From Lysobacteraceae bacterium 2PB (GTDB taxonomy: Bacteria > Pseudomonadota > Gammaproteobacteria > Xanthomonadales > Xanthomonadaceae), in assembly GCA_005502915.1 (NCBI GenBank), contig SCMT01000001.1, positions 186,001-250,000 on the forward strand: a DNA stretch of 64,000 nt. Reading direction: 5' to 3'. The translations under genes and the position numbers were made by a program. Below, piece by piece: positions 19,676 to 31,456 of this stretch. The notes beneath the pieces were generated by a model that was not told the DNA's origin, ran no database searches, and saw only the letters and a program-made list of their open reading frames with translations. Numbering within the stretch: position 1 is the stretch's first letter; each line of letters starts with the position of its first letter.

Positions 19676-20821
19676 ATGGAAGGCAGCGATGTCGTCGGAG
19701 ACGTTACCCACGCGGCCGCGCCCATCGCATCGGTCGGTGCGATGGACGTCCTCGCCGCGCAGGCCCGGCTGCGGCGCTACCTGCCGCCGACGCCGCTGCA
19801 CCATGCCGAACGCTTCGGCTGCTGGCTGAAGCTCGAGAACCTGCAGCGCACCGGTTCCTACAAGGTGCGCGGCGCATTGAACGCATTGCTGGCCGCGCGC
19901 GAGCGCGGCGACGACCGCCCGGTCATCGCCGCCTCCGCCGGCAACCATGCCCAGGGCCTGGCCTGGGCGGCCTATCGCCTGAACGTGCCGGCCATCGCGG
20001 TGATGCCGCACGGCGCGCCGCAGACCAAGATCGCCGGCGTTTCGCACTGGGGCGCGACGGTGCGCCTGCACGGCGACACCTTCGACGAAGCGCGCGCCTT
20101 CGCGCTGCAGCTGGCCGAACGCAACGGCTACCGCTTCCTGTCCGCCTTCGACGATCCCGACGTGATCGCCGGCCAGGGCACCGTGGGCCTGGAGATCGCC
20201 TCGCTGGCGCCCGACGTGGTGCTGGTGCCGATCGGCGGCGGCGGCCTCGCAGCCGGCGTCGCGCTGGCCCTGAAAGCCCAGGGCGTGCGCATCGTCGGCG
20301 CGCAGGTCGAACACGTCGACGCAATGGCGCGCGCGCTGCGCAACGAAGCCCCCGGCGCGCCGCCGGTCGCCACGCTGGCCGACGGCGTGCGCGTGAAGGA
20401 GCCCGGCCTGCTGACCCGCCGCATCCTGTCCGAACTGATCGACGACATCGTGATCGTGCGCGAGGCCGAACTGCGCGAGACCCTGGTGCGGCTCGCGCTG
20501 GAAGAGCACCTGATCGCCGAAGGCGCCGGCGCGCTGGCGCTGGCCGCCGGCCGTCGCGTCGCCGGCAAGCGCAAGTGCGCCGTCGTCTCCGGCGGCAACA
20601 TCGACGCGATGGTGCTGGCCGGCCTGCTGTCCGATGTGCGCCCGCGCGCGCCACGCAAGCCGCGCCGTCGCGCCGACGACGCCACAAGGCCCGTCGAAGC
20701 GCGCACCGACACCCGAAATCGCATCGCGCGACTGCCGGCGCGCACGCCAACCGTCGCATCCCAAGCTTCATCCCCCGCATCCCCCGACATCCTCGTCACT
20801 GCTCTGGAGGCAATCGCCTGA
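19676..20821 (+). CDS. ilvA: Threonine dehydratase (short form, no regulatory ACT domain)
   Basis: 381 aa. PLP-dependent deamination of threonine to 2-oxobutyrate, the entry to isoleucine. The PLP lysine is Lys63 in [12 protein letters not shown]; other marks are [13 protein letters not shown] (87-99) and the phosphate loop GGGGLAAG (187-194). The catalytic part ends near residue 320. No ACT-like regulatory domain follows; instead residues 321-381 form a basic, Pro/Ala/Ser-rich low-complexity tail. The layout resembles TdcB-type dehydratases, but the operon shows a biosynthetic role. GGAGG precedes the ATG; the stop shares its last base with the leuA start. Confidence 0.93.
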   Translation: MEGSDVVGDVTHAAAPIASVGAMDVLAAQARLRRYLPPTPLHHAERFGCWLKLENLQRTGSYKVRGALNALLAARERGDDRPVIAASAGNHAQGLAWAAYRLNVPAIAVMPHGAPQTKIAGVSHWGATVRLHGDTFDEARAFALQLAERNGYRFLSAFDDPDVIAGQGTVGLEIASLAPDVVLVPIGGGGLAAGVALALKAQGVRIVGAQVEHVDAMARALRNEAPGAPPVATLADGVRVKEPGLLTRRILSELIDDIVIVREAELRETLVRLALEEHLIAEGAGALALAAGRRVAGKRKCAVVSGGNIDAMVLAGLLSDVRPRAPRKPRRRADDATRPVEARTDTRNRIARLPARTPTVASQASSPASPDILVTALEAIA

Positions 20822-22461
20822 TGGACACCGACCCCAACGTCGCCGACGTCGCGCGCCGCGAAAGCGCACGCGTCGCGATCTTCGACACCACCCTGCGCGA
20901 TGGCGAGCAGTCGCCCGGCTGCAGCATGACCGCGAAACAGAAGCTCCGCTTCGCCCATGCGCTCTCCGAGCTCGGCGTGGACATGATCGAGGCCGGGTTC
21001 CCCGCCAGCTCCGACAGCGACCTCCAGGGGTGCGCCGAAATCGCCCGCGAAGTGCGCGGCGCCGGCATCGCCACCCTGGCGCGCTGCCACACCGGCGATA
21101 TCGAGGCCTGCGCACGCGCGCTGGAAGGCGCCGAACGTCCGCGCATCCACGTCTTCATCTCGACCAGTCCCCTGCATCGCGAGCACAAGCTGCAGATGAG
21201 CAGGGAACAGGTGATCGAGCGCGCGATCATGGGCGTGACCCTGGCGCGACGCTATGTCGAGGACGTGGAATTCTCAGCGGAAGACGCGCTGCGCACCGAA
21301 CCCGAGTTCCTGGCCGAGATCTGCAGCGCCGCGATCGCCGCCGGCGCACGGACGCTCAACATCCCCGACACCGTCGGCTACACCACGCCGGGCGAAATCC
21401 GCGCGCTGTTCGAATACCTGCGCGCGAACGTGAAGGATGCGCGCAAAGCCGTTTTCAGCGCGCACTGCCACGACGACCTGGGCCTGGCCGTGGCGAACAG
21501 CCTGGCCGCGATCGAAGGCGGCGCGCGCCAGGTCGAATGCACCATCAACGGCATCGGCGAACGCGCCGGCAACTGCGCGCTGGAAGAGATCGTGATGGCG
21601 CTGGACGTGCGCCGCGCCTGGTTCGACGCGACCACCGGCATCGACACCACCCGCCTGGTCCCGACCTCGCGCCTGCTGACCCGCATCACCGGCATGAACG
21701 TGCAGCGCAACAAGGCCATCGTCGGCGCCAATGCCTTCGCCCACGAATCGGGCATCCACCAGCACGGCATGCTCAAGCATCGCGGCACCTACGAGATCCT
21801 GCGTCCTGAGGCAGTCGGTTGGGCGAAGTCGCAGATGATCATGGGCCGGCACAGCGGTCGCGCCGCGCTGGCCGACCGCCTGAAGGAACTGGGCTTCGCG
21901 CTGGACGAGGCGCAGCTCAACCAGGTCTTCGGTCGCTTCAAGGCGCTGACCGAGAAGAAGCGCGAAGTGTTCGACGCCGACCTCGAAGCGCTGGCGCTGG
22001 GCTCGGATGCGCGCAACGTCGGCGGCTGGCGCCTGAACCGCCTGCACGTCAGCACCGGCGTCGGCGACGGCATCCTGCCCACGGCCAGCGTCGACCTGTG
22101 TTCGCCCGAGGGCGAGCGCATCACCGAAGCCGCCACCGGCGACGGCCCGGTGCACGCGCTGTTCGCCGCGCTGGGCCGCGCGACCGCGCTGCACCTGGAA
22201 GTCGAGAGCTACCAGGTCTCCAACGTCACCACCGGCGACGACGCGCAGGGCCAGGCCAGCCTGACCACGCGCGTGCGCTGCGCCGACGGCAGCCACGACG
22301 AGGTCACCGGCTCCGGCACCAGCACCGACATCCTCGAAGCCAGCGCACTGGCCTGGCTCGACGTCGCGAACCGCCTGCACCGTCGCCAGGGCAAGACGGC
22401 CGGCGACGTCGCGCCGCGTACCGCCAGCGCGCTGCCGCGCGACATCGCGGTCGGCGTCTGA
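20821..22461 (+). CDS. leuA: 2-Isopropylmalate synthase
   Basis: 546 aa. Condenses acetyl-CoA with 2-ketoisovalerate, the committed step to leucine. The N-terminal TIM-barrel domain has [15 protein letters not shown] (22-36) and the metal-binding HCHDDLGLA region with [14 protein letters not shown]. The C-terminal part (about 390-520: [12 protein letters not shown]..., [13 protein letters not shown]) is the LeuA allosteric domain, which normally gives leucine feedback. Its start overlaps the ilvA stop by one base; the GGAGG ribosome-binding site lies inside the ilvA tail. The last 30 residues are a charged extension. Confidence 0.96.
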   Translation: MDTDPNVADVARRESARVAIFDTTLRDGEQSPGCSMTAKQKLRFAHALSELGVDMIEAGFPASSDSDLQGCAEIAREVRGAGIATLARCHTGDIEACARALEGAERPRIHVFISTSPLHREHKLQMSREQVIERAIMGVTLARRYVEDVEFSAEDALRTEPEFLAEICSAAIAAGARTLNIPDTVGYTTPGEIRALFEYLRANVKDARKAVFSAHCHDDLGLAVANSLAAIEGGARQVECTINGIGERAGNCALEEIVMALDVRRAWFDATTGIDTTRLVPTSRLLTRITGMNVQRNKAIVGANAFAHESGIHQHGMLKHRGTYEILRPEAVGWAKSQMIMGRHSGRAALADRLKELGFALDEAQLNQVFGRFKALTEKKREVFDADLEALALGSDARNVGGWRLNRLHVSTGVGDGILPTASVDLCSPEGERITEAATGDGPVHALFAALGRATALHLEVESYQVSNVTTGDDAQGQASLTTRVRCADGSHDEVTGSGTSTDILEASALAWLDVANRLHRRQGKTAGDVAPRTASALPRDIAVGV

Positions 22462-22510
22462 CGACACACCTTCCGATCTTCCATCGCATCCAACGTCATC
22501 GATACCCCTC

Positions 22511-23929
22511 ATGTCCACCCAACCGAAAACCCTGTTCGACAAACTGTGGGAGTCCCACCTGGTCGTGCCCGAAAGCGCGGACGCGCCGGGCGTGCTGTAC
22601 ATCGACCTGCACCTGATCCATGAAGTCACCTCGCCGCAGGCCTTCGCCGAACTCGAATCGCGCGGCCTGTCGCCGCGTCGCCCCGAGCGCACCAAGGGCA
22701 CGCTCGACCATTCCACGCCCACCCTGCCCGCCGGCGCCGACGGCGTGCTGCCGTACTACACCGACCAGGCCCGCGCCCAGGTCGACACCCTGCGCGCCAA
22801 CTGCGCGCGCCACGGCGTCGAGCTGTTCGATTTCGGCAGCGACCATCGCGGCATCGTCCACGTCATCGGTCCGGAACTGGGCCTGACCCAGCCGGGCATG
22901 ACCATCGTCTGCGGCGACAGCCACACCGCCACGCACGGCGCGTTCGGCGCGCTGGCCTTCGGCATCGGCACCAGCGAGGTCGGCCACGTGCTGGCCACGC
23001 AGTGCCTGCTGCAGCGCAAGCCGAAGACGCTGGCGATCGAAGTCGAGGGCGCGCTGGGCGCGGGCGTCACCGCGAAGGACCTGATCCTGCATGTCATCGG
23101 CGTGATCGGCGTCGACGGCGGCACCGGCCACGTCATCGAGTACCGCGGCAGCGCGATCCGCGCGCTGTCGATGGAAGAGCGCATGACCGTGTGCAACATG
23201 TCGATCGAAGCCGGCGCGCGCGCCGGGCTGATCGCACCGGACGAGGTCACCTTCGAATTCCTCGCCAACACGCCGCGCGCACCGCAGGGGGACGATTTCG
23301 CCAAGGCGGTCGCGCACTGGCGCCACCTGCGCAGCGACGACGGCGCGGTGTTCGACCGCGTCGTGCGCATCGATGCATGCGACATCCAGCCGACCGTCAC
23401 CTGGGGCACGCATCCGGGCCAGGTCGCCGCGATCGACGCCCGGATCCCCGTCGCCAACGACGACGACACCCGCCGCGCCCAGGACTACATGAAGTTCCCG
23501 GGCGGCCACTCGCTGCTCGGCCAGTCGGTCGACGTGGTGTTCGTCGGCAGCTGCACCAATGGCCGGCTCAGCGACATGCGCCAGGTCGCGGACATCCTGG
23601 TCGACCGCAAGGTGCACCCGCGCGTGCGCATGCTGGTCGTGCCCGGCTCCGAGCAGGTCAAGCGCGCGGCCGAAGCCGAAGGCATCGACCGCATCGTGCG
23701 CGAGGCCGGTGCCGAATGGCGCGAGCCGGGCTGCTCGATGTGCATCGCGATGAACGGCGATCTGGTCGCGCCGGGCCAGCTCGCGGTGTCCACCAGCAAC
23801 CGCAATTTCGAAGGCCGGCAGGGCCGCGACGCACGCACCGTGCTCGCCTCGCCGTACACCGCCGCCGCCTGCGCCATCGCTGGCGAAGTCGTGGATCCGC
23901 GCACCTACCTGCAGGAGGTCGCCGCATGA
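22511..23929 (+). CDS. leuC: 3-Isopropylmalate dehydratase, large subunit
   Basis: 472 aa. With LeuD it isomerises 2- to 3-isopropylmalate. An aconitase-type 4Fe-4S enzyme: the cluster cysteines are in [11 protein letters not shown] and in [45 protein letters not shown] and [16 protein letters not shown] are further hallmarks. It starts 49 bases after leuA without a strong ribosome-binding site, the widest gap between leuA and leuB, but no promoter or terminator is evident there. The stop overlaps leuD (ATGA). Confidence 0.97.
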   Translation: MSTQPKTLFDKLWESHLVVPESADAPGVLYIDLHLIHEVTSPQAFAELESRGLSPRRPERTKGTLDHSTPTLPAGADGVLPYYTDQARAQVDTLRANCARHGVELFDFGSDHRGIVHVIGPELGLTQPGMTIVCGDSHTATHGAFGALAFGIGTSEVGHVLATQCLLQRKPKTLAIEVEGALGAGVTAKDLILHVIGVIGVDGGTGHVIEYRGSAIRALSMEERMTVCNMSIEAGARAGLIAPDEVTFEFLANTPRAPQGDDFAKAVAHWRHLRSDDGAVFDRVVRIDACDIQPTVTWGTHPGQVAAIDARIPVANDDDTRRAQDYMKFPGGHSLLGQSVDVVFVGSCTNGRLSDMRQVADILVDRKVHPRVRMLVVPGSEQVKRAAEAEGIDRIVREAGAEWREPGCSMCIAMNGDLVAPGQLAVSTSNRNFEGRQGRDARTVLASPYTAAACAIAGEVVDPRTYLQEVAA

Positions 23930-24532
23930 GCGCCGCCGTCAGCTTCAATCAAGACAACTCCAATGCCGTGACCCGGGTGCGTTCCCGCACCGTCTGCCTG
24001 CCGGACGCCAACATCGACACCGACCGGATCATCCCGGCGCGCTTCCTCACCACGACCACGCGCACCGGCCTGGGCAAGGTCGCGTTCAACGACTGGCGCT
24101 ACCGCGAGGACGGCACGCCCGATCCCGAGTTCGCGCTCAACAGGCCCGAAGCGCAGGGCGCGCAGATCCTCGTCGCCGGCCGCAACTTCGGCTGCGGCTC
24201 CTCGCGCGAGCATGCGCCGTGGGCGCTGCTCGACTTCGGCATGCGCGCGGTCGTCAGCGCCGAGATCGCCGACATCTTCCGCAGCAATGCGCTGAAGAAC
24301 GGCCTGCTGCCGATCGTGCTCGACGCCGCCGTGGTCGACGAACTGCTGGCGAGCCCCGGCATCGAACTCGACATCGACGTCGCCGCGAGCACCGTCACCC
24401 TGCCCGACGGCCGCCGCTTCGCCTTCCCGATCGACGGCTTCGCGCGCACCTGCCTGCTCGAAGGCGTCGACCAGCTCGGCTACCTGTTGAAACAGTCTTC
24501 CGCCATCCAGTCGTTCGAGGAGTCCCTTGGTC

Positions 24533-24543
<11 letters not shown>
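23926..24543 (+). CDS. leuD: 3-Isopropylmalate dehydratase, small subunit
   Basis: 205 aa. Swivel domain partner of LeuC. Recognised by [32 protein letters not shown] and [23 protein letters not shown] sits 6 bases ahead of the ATG, inside the end of leuC. It overlaps leuB by 11 bases, which places the leuB ribosome-binding site within leuD. Confidence 0.97.
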
Positions 24544-25615
<1,072 letters not shown>

Positions 25616-25627
25616 GCGCGTCTTGCA

Positions 25628-25752
25628 CCCTCTCCCCCACGCGTGGGGGAGAGGGCAGGGTGAGGGGGGTGCGGCCTGGACACCGGCTGCCTCGGCGCCG
25701 CGGAACATCGCCCCCTCACCCCAACCCTCTCCCCCGCATGCGGGGGAGAGGG
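25628..25752. repeat. REP-type palindrome pair (REPIN-like) between leuB and the thr operon
   Basis: Two perfect 28-base palindromes (25628-25655 and 25725-25752) share the arm CCCTCTCCCCC and differ only at the centre (ACGCGT versus GCATGC). Between them GGGTGAGGGGG and its complement CCCCCTCACCC face each other, so the whole unit is an inverted pair able to fold into one long hairpin. It may also end leuB transcription. Confidence 0.75.
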
Positions 25753-25836
25753 CGCAGGGGCGCATCCGCGCGCCGCGACGAGCCCGCGCCTGCCGCCTCC
25801 ATACCCCACCGTCGATCCGACCCAACCAGAAACCAT

Positions 25837-25864
25837 TTGACGCCGCGCCTTTCCTTCGTTTAAA
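25837..25864 (+). promoter_or_regulatory. Promoter of the thr operon
   Basis: TTGACG (25837-25842) and TTTAAA (25859-25864) are spaced by 16 bases. The expected start, near 25871, is only about 3 bases before the leader ATG at 25874. Confidence 0.55.
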
Positions 25865-25873
25865 CCTTGTCCC

Positions 25874-26020
25874 ATGCCGAACACGACCGCCCTCGCCGAC
25901 ATCGCCTGCCGCGCCACGCGCGGAACCGTCGTCGCTGGCGTCACCGTCATTACCACCACCACGACCTTCACCGGTACCGGTACCACCGGCGGTGCGGGCT
26001 GCGACGGCGAAACGGTGTAA
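25874..26020 (+). CDS. thrL: Leader peptide of the thr operon
   Basis: 48 codons: an N-terminal MPNTTALADIACRATRG, then the control block GVTVITTTTTFTGTGTTGG with ten Thr codons and one Ile codon, then AGCDGETV. Fifteen of the 48 residues are Thr. This mirrors the enterobacterial thr leader, where scarcity of threonine or isoleucine stalls the ribosome. There is no ribosome-binding site before the ATG, and the start is at or next to the predicted transcript end, so initiation is probably leaderless. The GGTGCGGG that codes for GAG-like residues is also the antiterminator arm. thrA starts 88 bases later. Confidence 0.85.
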   Translation: MPNTTALADIACRATRGTVVAGVTVITTTTTFTGTGTTGGAGCDGETV

Positions 26021-26043
26021 ACCTTCCCCTTCCGCCCCGCACC
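25991..26043 (+). promoter_or_regulatory. Antiterminator pairing of the thr attenuator
   Basis: GGTGCGGG (25991-25998) inside the leader frame is the exact complement of CCCGCACC (26036-26043) in the left arm of the terminator-like hairpin. Pairing is mutually exclusive with the hairpin at 26030-26064. The same eight bases are used in the ilv attenuator. Confidence 0.65.
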
Positions 26044-26064
26044 CGAACAGGGTCGCGGGGGGAA
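26030..26064 (+). terminator. Attenuator hairpin of the thr operon
   Basis: A 14-bp GC-rich stem with one bulged base in each arm (TTCC-CCCCGCACCC with GGGT-GCGGGG-GGAA) encloses a GAACA loop. It starts 9 bases after the leader stop. A T-run is lacking (AACACCC follows), so termination may be weak or need help. Confidence 0.6.
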
Positions 26065-26108
26065 ACACCCGCACTCTCTCGGCACGGGGCTCCAACCAGG
26101 AGCTTCAC

Positions 26109-28664
26109 ATGGATTCGTTCGACCCACAGCCCGCAGCGGCGCACGCGATGGACCGCGATGCCGCCGAGCCTGCCCTTCCTGCCTGTCGCGCGCACAAGTT
26201 CGGCGGCAGCAGCGTCGCCGACGCGGAACGCTATCGGCATGTCGCATCGCTGGTGCAGGACTCGCCCGCGCCGCGCGCGGTCGTCGTCTCCGCGATGCAG
26301 GGCGTCACCGATGCGCTGACCGCGCTGGCGCGCATCGCCGGCGAGGGCGGCGAATGGCAGGATGCATGGTCGAAGCTGCGCGACCGGCATTTCAGCGAAG
26401 CGCTGCGCCTGGACCCGGACGCGAAGCACGGCCTCATCGGCTGGCTCGACGGCGAATTCTCCGCGTTTTCCGCCGTGCTCGACGCCGTCGCTTCGCGCGC
26501 GGCGCTGCAGCCGCACGAGTTCGCGCAGATCCAGGGCATGGGCGAAGTGTGGTCGTCGCGGCTGATGCAGGCCGCGCTCGGCGGCGAAGCCGCAGGCTGG
26601 GCGCGACTGGATGCCCGCGAGGTGCTGGTGGTGCATCCGGGCGAACTCGGCGTCGCGGTCGACTGGCACGAAACGCGAAAACGCTTCGCCGCGTGGCGCC
26701 TCGCGCATCCGCAGCGCGACGTGGTCGTCACCGGCTTCGTCGCGCGCGATGCCGAAGGCCGCTGCGCCACGCTCGGCCGCAATGGCAGCGACTATTCCGG
26801 CGCGATCTTCGCGGTGCTGTTCGAAGCCGAGGACCTGACGATCTGGACCGATGTCGACGGCGTGCTCAGCGCCGATCCGCGCCTGGTGCCCGACGCGGTC
26901 TGCCTGCCCGCGATGTCCTACGCCGAAGCCTGCGAACTGGCCTATTTCGGCGCGAAGGTGCTGCACCCGCAGACGATGGCCCCGGCGATGCAGGCCGGCC
27001 TGCCGATCCTGATCCGCAATTCGCGCAATCCCGCCGCGCCGGGCACGCGCATCGCCGAGACCAGCGAAAGCGACCCGGCGCATTCGCCGGTGAAGGGCCT
27101 GAGCCTGGTCGGCGACATGGCCCTGCTCGAACTCAGCGGCGCCGGCCTGATCGGCGTGCCCGGCACCGCCGAGCGCATGTTCGCCGCGCTGCGCGAAGCC
27201 GGCGTCTCCGTCACCATGATCTCGCAGGGCTCCAGCGAACATTCGATCTGCTGCGTCGTGCCCTCCGCGCATGCCGAACGCGGCCGCGAAGCGGTGGAAG
27301 CCGCATTCGCCGAAGCGATCGGCGACGGCCAGGTGGAAGGCGTCGACACCACCCACGGCATCGCCGTGCTCGCCGCGGTCGGCGACGGCATGGTCGGCCA
27401 GCCGGGCATCTCCGCGCGGCTGTTCGAGGGCCTGGCGCGGGCGCGGGTGAACATCCGCGCGATCGCGCAGGGCGCCAGCGAACGCAACATCTCGGTCGCG
27501 ATCGCCGCCGAGCACGCGGTGCGCGGCCTGCGCGCGGCGCACAGCGCCTTCTGGCTGTCGCCCGCGACGCTGTCGGTCGGCGTGATCGGCCCCGGCAACG
27601 TGGGCCGGGCCCTGCTCGCGCAGTTCGCCGACGCCCTGCCGCGCTTCGCCAACGCGAGCAAGCGCGAACACCGCCTCGACCTGCGCCTGCGCGCGGTCGC
27701 CAGCAGCCAGCGCATGCTGCTGTCGAACACGGCGCTGGATCCGGCCTCAGCCGCAGGCACGCTGGCGAGTTCGGGCGAAGCGCTCGACCTCGACCGCTTC
27801 GTCGCGCACGTGCGTTCCGAACACCTGCCGCATGCGCTGATCGTCGACTGCAGCGGCAGCGATGCCGTCGCCGCGCACTATCCGGAATGGCTGGCGATGG
27901 GCATCCACGTCGTCACCCCGAGCAAGCACGCCGGCAGCGGCGACTGGTCGCGCTACCGCGCGATCCGCGAGGCCGAGCAGCGCGGCGGCCTGTTCCGCTA
28001 CGAGGCCACGGTCGGCGCCGGCCTGCCGGTGATCCAGACCCTGCGCTCGCTGCTCGACACCGGCGACACCCTGACCGGCATCGAAGGCGTGCTCTCCGGC
28101 ACGCTGGCCTGGCTGTTCAACCGCTACGACGGCAGCGTGCCGTTCTCGCAGCTGGTCGCCGAGGCGAAAGCGCTGGGCTACACCGAGCCCGATCCGCGCG
28201 ACGACCTCAGCGGCACCGATGTCGCGCGCAAGCTGGTGATCCTGGCGCGCGAAGCCGGCGCGACGCTGTCGCTGGCTGATGTCGAGATCGAAAGCCTGGT
28301 GCCGGCGCACCTGCAGCAGGTCTCGCGCGACGAGTTCCTCGATCGCCTGCACGAACTCGATGCGCCGATGCAGGCGCGCCTCGACGCGGCCCGCGCCCAG
28401 GGCGGCAGCCTGCGCTACCTCGCGCGGCTCGACAGCGAAGGGGTGGCCCGCGTCGGCCTCGCCACGCCCGAGGCCGGCCACGCCAGCCTGAGCAGCCGGC
28501 TCACCGACAACCTCATCCAGTTCCGGACCCGCCGCTACGCCCACAACCCGCTGGTGGTCCAGGGCCCGGGCGCCGGCGCCGATGTCACCGCCGCAGGCGT
28601 GTTCGGCGATATCCTCGCCATCGCCAGCACCCTCGGCGCCCGCCACCCGGGAGCCCACGCATGA
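26109..28664 (+). CDS. thrA: Bifunctional aspartate kinase / homoserine dehydrogenase I
   Basis: 851 aa. Phosphorylates aspartate and later reduces aspartate semialdehyde to homoserine. The kinase domain begins [10 protein letters not shown] (29-38) and contains the substrate-binding region [13 protein letters not shown]. Two ACT-type segments follow in the middle ([15 protein letters not shown]..., [17 protein letters not shown]...), the site of threonine feedback. The dehydrogenase domain starts [14 protein letters not shown] and contains [12 protein letters not shown] and [21 protein letters not shown]. Full-length fusion, somewhat longer than E. coli ThrA at the N-terminus. AGGAG precedes the ATG; the stop overlaps thrB (ATGA). 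Confidence 0.97.
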   Translation: MDSFDPQPAAAHAMDRDAAEPALPACRAHKFGGSSVADAERYRHVASLVQDSPAPRAVVVSAMQGVTDALTALARIAGEGGEWQDAWSKLRDRHFSEALRLDPDAKHGLIGWLDGEFSAFSAVLDAVASRAALQPHEFAQIQGMGEVWSSRLMQAALGGEAAGWARLDAREVLVVHPGELGVAVDWHETRKRFAAWRLAHPQRDVVVTGFVARDAEGRCATLGRNGSDYSGAIFAVLFEAEDLTIWTDVDGVLSADPRLVPDAVCLPAMSYAEACELAYFGAKVLHPQTMAPAMQAGLPILIRNSRNPAAPGTRIAETSESDPAHSPVKGLSLVGDMALLELSGAGLIGVPGTAERMFAALREAGVSVTMISQGSSEHSICCVVPSAHAERGREAVEAAFAEAIGDGQVEGVDTTHGIAVLAAVGDGMVGQPGISARLFEGLARARVNIRAIAQGASERNISVAIAAEHAVRGLRAAHSAFWLSPATLSVGVIGPGNVGRALLAQFADALPRFANASKREHRLDLRLRAVASSQRMLLSNTALDPASAAGTLASSGEALDLDRFVAHVRSEHLPHALIVDCSGSDAVAAHYPEWLAMGIHVVTPSKHAGSGDWSRYRAIREAEQRGGLFRYEATVGAGLPVIQTLRSLLDTGDTLTGIEGVLSGTLAWLFNRYDGSVPFSQLVAEAKALGYTEPDPRDDLSGTDVARKLVILAREAGATLSLADVEIESLVPAHLQQVSRDEFLDRLHELDAPMQARLDAARAQGGSLRYLARLDSEGVARVGLATPEAGHASLSSRLTDNLIQFRTRRYAHNPLVVQGPGAGADVTAAGVFGDILAIASTLGARHPGAHA

Positions 28665-29635
28665 ACTCGCCCCTCGCCATGAATGCACCGCCTTCTCCAG
28701 CCGCCGGCGTCGCCGTGCGCGCGTTCGCCCCCGCCAGCGTCGGCAACATCGGCGTCGGCTTCGACCTGCTCGGCCACGCCATCGATGGTCCGCGCGACAT
28801 CGCCAGCGTCCGTCGCATCGACGAGCCCGTCGTGCGGATCCGTGCGATCCGTGGCGACGTGCCCGGCGCCGACAGCCTGCCGCTGGAGGCGGAGCGCAAT
28901 ACCGCCGGCCGCGCCCTGATCGCCCTGCACGAGGCGCTGTCGCTGCAGTCCGGCTTCGAGGTCGAACTGGAGAAGGGCATCCCGCTGGGCTCGGGCCTCG
29001 GCGGTTCGGCGGCTTCGTGCGTGGCCGCGCTGGTCGCCGCCAACGCCCTGCTCGATGCGCCGCTGTCGCGCGAAGCGCTGTATCCCTTCGCGCTGCAGGG
29101 CGAATCGGTCGCCAGCGGCAGCGTCCACGGCGACAACGTCGCGCCGATGCTGCTCGGCGGCGTGGTGCTGGCGCCGCCGCATCGCATGATCGCCCTGGAC
29201 GTGCCCGACTGGCTGCACTGCGTGGTCGTGCATCCCGACCAAGTGCTGGAGACCCGCCGCGCGCGCGCCGCGCTGGCCGAGCCCTATCCGCTGTCGCAAC
29301 TCGTGCACCAGACATCGCATCTCGCCCTGTTCCTCACCGGACTGCAGCGCGCCGACGCGCAGCTGATCCGCGAGGGCCTGATCGACGTGCTGGTCGAGCC
29401 GCGCCGTGCGTCGCTCATCCCCGGCTTCGCACGGGTGAAGCAGGCCGCGCTCGACCACGACGCGCTGGGCGCCAGCATCTCCGGCGCCGGCCCCAGCGTG
29501 TTCGCCTGGTTCGCCTCGAAGGCGCAGGCCGAAGCCGCCGCAGCGGCGATGCGCGAGGGTTTCGTGTCGTCGGGCTACGACGCCCGCGCCTACGTCTCTC
29601 CCGTCGCCGGTCCGCGCGCCGAGGTGCTGCCGTGA
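28661..29635 (+). CDS. thrB: Homoserine kinase
   Basis: 324 aa. GHMP-family kinase that phosphorylates homoserine. The ATP-binding motif [12 protein letters not shown] covers residues 108-119; the N-terminal strand [16 protein letters not shown] and the C-terminal [13 protein letters not shown] complete the family signature. GGGAG lies before the ATG. The stop overlaps the thrC start (GTGA). Order and overlaps match a single thrABC message. Confidence 0.96.
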   Translation: MNSPLAMNAPPSPAAGVAVRAFAPASVGNIGVGFDLLGHAIDGPRDIASVRRIDEPVVRIRAIRGDVPGADSLPLEAERNTAGRALIALHEALSLQSGFEVELEKGIPLGSGLGGSAASCVAALVAANALLDAPLSREALYPFALQGESVASGSVHGDNVAPMLLGGVVLAPPHRMIALDVPDWLHCVVVHPDQVLETRRARAALAEPYPLSQLVHQTSHLALFLTGLQRADAQLIREGLIDVLVEPRRASLIPGFARVKQAALDHDALGASISGAGPSVFAWFASKAQAEAAAAAMREGFVSSGYDARAYVSPVAGPRAEVLP

Positions 29636-31005
29636 GTTCTCAATCCCTCTCCCAGCCGCTGTCGTTCGTCAGCACGCGCCACGGCACCGCGCCCACGCCG
29701 ATCGACGACGCGCTGATCGCCGGCCTCGCGCCCGACGGCGGCCTGTACGTGCCCGAGCGCCTCCTGCAGCTCACACTGCCGGCCAAGGCACCGGCCACGC
29801 TGGCCGAGACCGCGGCGTGGGTGCTGGCGCCGTATTTCGGCGGATCGGTGCTGCGCGATGCGCTGCCCGCGCTGTGCGCGCGCGCCTACGATTTCGACGC
29901 GCCGCTGATGCCGCTGAAGAACGGGCGCGACCACGTGCTGGAGCTGTTCCACGGGCCCACCGCCGCGTTCAAGGACTATGCCGCGCGCTTCCTCGCCGAG
30001 GCGCTGGGTGCGCTGCGCACGGCGCGCGGCGACACCGAGACGACGACGATTCTCGTCGCCACCTCGGGCGATACCGGCGCAGCGGTCGCGGGCGCGTTCC
30101 ACAAGCGCCCGGGCTTCGACGTGGTGATCCTCTATCCCGACGGCCGCGTGTCGCCGCGCCAGGCGCATGGCCTGGAATGCTGGGGCGACAACGTCCGCAC
30201 GTTCCGCGTCGCCGGCACCTTCGACGACTGCCAGCGCATGGCCAAGGCCGCGCTGGCCGACCGCGACCTGCGCGAGAAGCGCGCGCTGACCTCGGCCAAC
30301 AGCATCAGCCTCGGCCGCCTGCTGCCGCAGGTGGCCTACTACGCGCACACCGCGCTGCAGCACATGCAGGCGCATGGCGAAGCGCTGAACCTGATCGTGC
30401 CGACCGGCAACCTCGGCAACGCCGCCGCCGCATGGCTCGCGCGACGCATGGGCCTGCCGATCGGCGAGATCGTGCTGGCCACCAACGCGAACGACGTGCT
30501 GCCGCGCTATTTCGCCGGCGCGCCCTATTCGCCGCAGGCCACGCGCGCGACGCTGGCCAATGCCATGGACGTGGGCGCACCGAGCAATTTCGAGCGCCTG
30601 ACCTGCTGGCTGGGCGACGACAAGTCGCTGCGCGCCAGCCTGCGCGCCTTCGCGGTGGACGACGACGTGATCCGCAGGACGATTGCCGCCGCGCCCGAGC
30701 GCCACGGCATCGTCGCCTGCCCGCACACCGCCTGCGCACTGCACGTGCTGGAGATCCTGCGCGCGAAGGGCGACAAGCGCGCGTGGAGTGTGGTCGCGAC
30801 CGCGCACCCGGCGAAGTTCGAGACCATCGTCGAACCGCTGATTGGTCACGCCGTACCGCTCCCGCAGGCGCTCGCCGCCTGCCTGGCGCGCCCGGCGCAC
30901 GGCGAAGCGCTCAAGGCCGATGACGATGCGCTGAAGGCACGGCTGCTCCCTGCCCGTGCATCGGCGAACGTGACGGCACGACGCGCAGCCGCCGTCCACG
31001 ACTGA
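29632..31005 (+). CDS. thrC: Threonine synthase
   Basis: 457 aa with a GTG start fixed by the 4-base overlap with thrB and a GAGG 7 bases upstream. PLP enzyme that converts homoserine phosphate to threonine. PLP lysine Lys114 in [24 protein letters not shown] and PDGGLYVPE near the N-terminus; [34 protein letters not shown]. Length agrees with the E. coli-type (class II) enzyme. Last gene of the thr operon, followed by a strong hairpin. Confidence 0.97.
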   Translation: MSSQSLSQPLSFVSTRHGTAPTPIDDALIAGLAPDGGLYVPERLLQLTLPAKAPATLAETAAWVLAPYFGGSVLRDALPALCARAYDFDAPLMPLKNGRDHVLELFHGPTAAFKDYAARFLAEALGALRTARGDTETTTILVATSGDTGAAVAGAFHKRPGFDVVILYPDGRVSPRQAHGLECWGDNVRTFRVAGTFDDCQRMAKAALADRDLREKRALTSANSISLGRLLPQVAYYAHTALQHMQAHGEALNLIVPTGNLGNAAAAWLARRMGLPIGEIVLATNANDVLPRYFAGAPYSPQATRATLANAMDVGAPSNFERLTCWLGDDKSLRASLRAFAVDDDVIRRTIAAAPERHGIVACPHTACALHVLEILRAKGDKRAWSVVATAHPAKFETIVEPLIGHAVPLPQALAACLARPAHGEALKADDDALKARLLPARASANVTARRAAAVHD

Positions 31006-31028
31006 AGGTTTCGGCACGCCGAAGCATC

Positions 31029-31058
31029 GACGCCCGCGCCCGCAAGGGTGCGGGCGTC
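31029..31058 (+). terminator. Terminator hairpin after thrC
   Basis: A 13-bp stem (GACGCCCGCGCCC with GGGTGCGGGCGTC, one G-U pair) and a GCAA tetraloop lie 23 bases after the thrC stop. No T-run follows. Confidence 0.7.
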
Positions 31059-31239
31059 GCACATCCGGGTGCCGGATTTCGCGCAGCGGACACCTCACGC
31101 GCCCTGATTCTTCGATGTCCCTGCGGACATTTCATATCGGCAGGAGCACGGACATCGATCACGATTCCTGGTCGATCGCAGCCGGTCCGCGATCCGCACG
31201 CTGCAGGACAGCATTCGATTCATCTCCCTGTTTCCACGA

Positions 31240-31343
31240 GTCAATTTGCGGACAGTCGCCTGCGCTCGCGCAATCGACGATCACTCGCGCGATCGATCCT
31301 GCGGATGTCCGGCCTGCGCGGGCTTGCTGCACCGCAAATTGAC
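31240..31343. repeat. 12-base inverted repeat upstream of the pectate lyase
   Basis: GTCAATTTGCGG (31240-31251) and its exact complement CCGCAAATTGAC (31332-31343) lie 80 bases apart in the 450-base non-coding gap before the pectate lyase. The right copy overlaps the candidate -35 box, so it could be an operator pair. The rest of the gap (31059-31456) shows no gene. Confidence 0.5.
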
Positions 31344-31367
31344 ACCGGTAGTCATTCGACAGTGAAT
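31339..31367 (+). promoter_or_regulatory. Candidate promoter of the pectate lyase gene
   Basis: TTGACA (31339-31344) is followed after 17 bases by GTGAAT (31362-31367). The -35 is perfect, the -10 weak. The start codon is 90 bases further on. Confidence 0.4.
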
Positions 31368-31456
31368 GCCGCCTGCCACGACGACGCCCGCAGTCATCGG
31401 CGCAACGCGGCAGCGGAACAGGGATCCCCCCCATCACTTCCAGCAGGGAGACGCTC

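Noticed and set aside
24527-24532. TTG start for leuB
   Set aside because: Spacing from GAGGAG is good, but the ATG at 24533 gives the conserved N-terminus and is the common start type here. Left as an alternative.
25628-25752. Palindrome pair as a CRISPR remnant
   Set aside because: Two units only, inverted rather than direct, spacer matches itself in reverse, and no cas gene in the window.
31059-31456. Possible small coding frame before the pectate lyase
   Set aside because: Short frames exist, but no ribosome-binding site, codon pattern or recognisable motif supports them.
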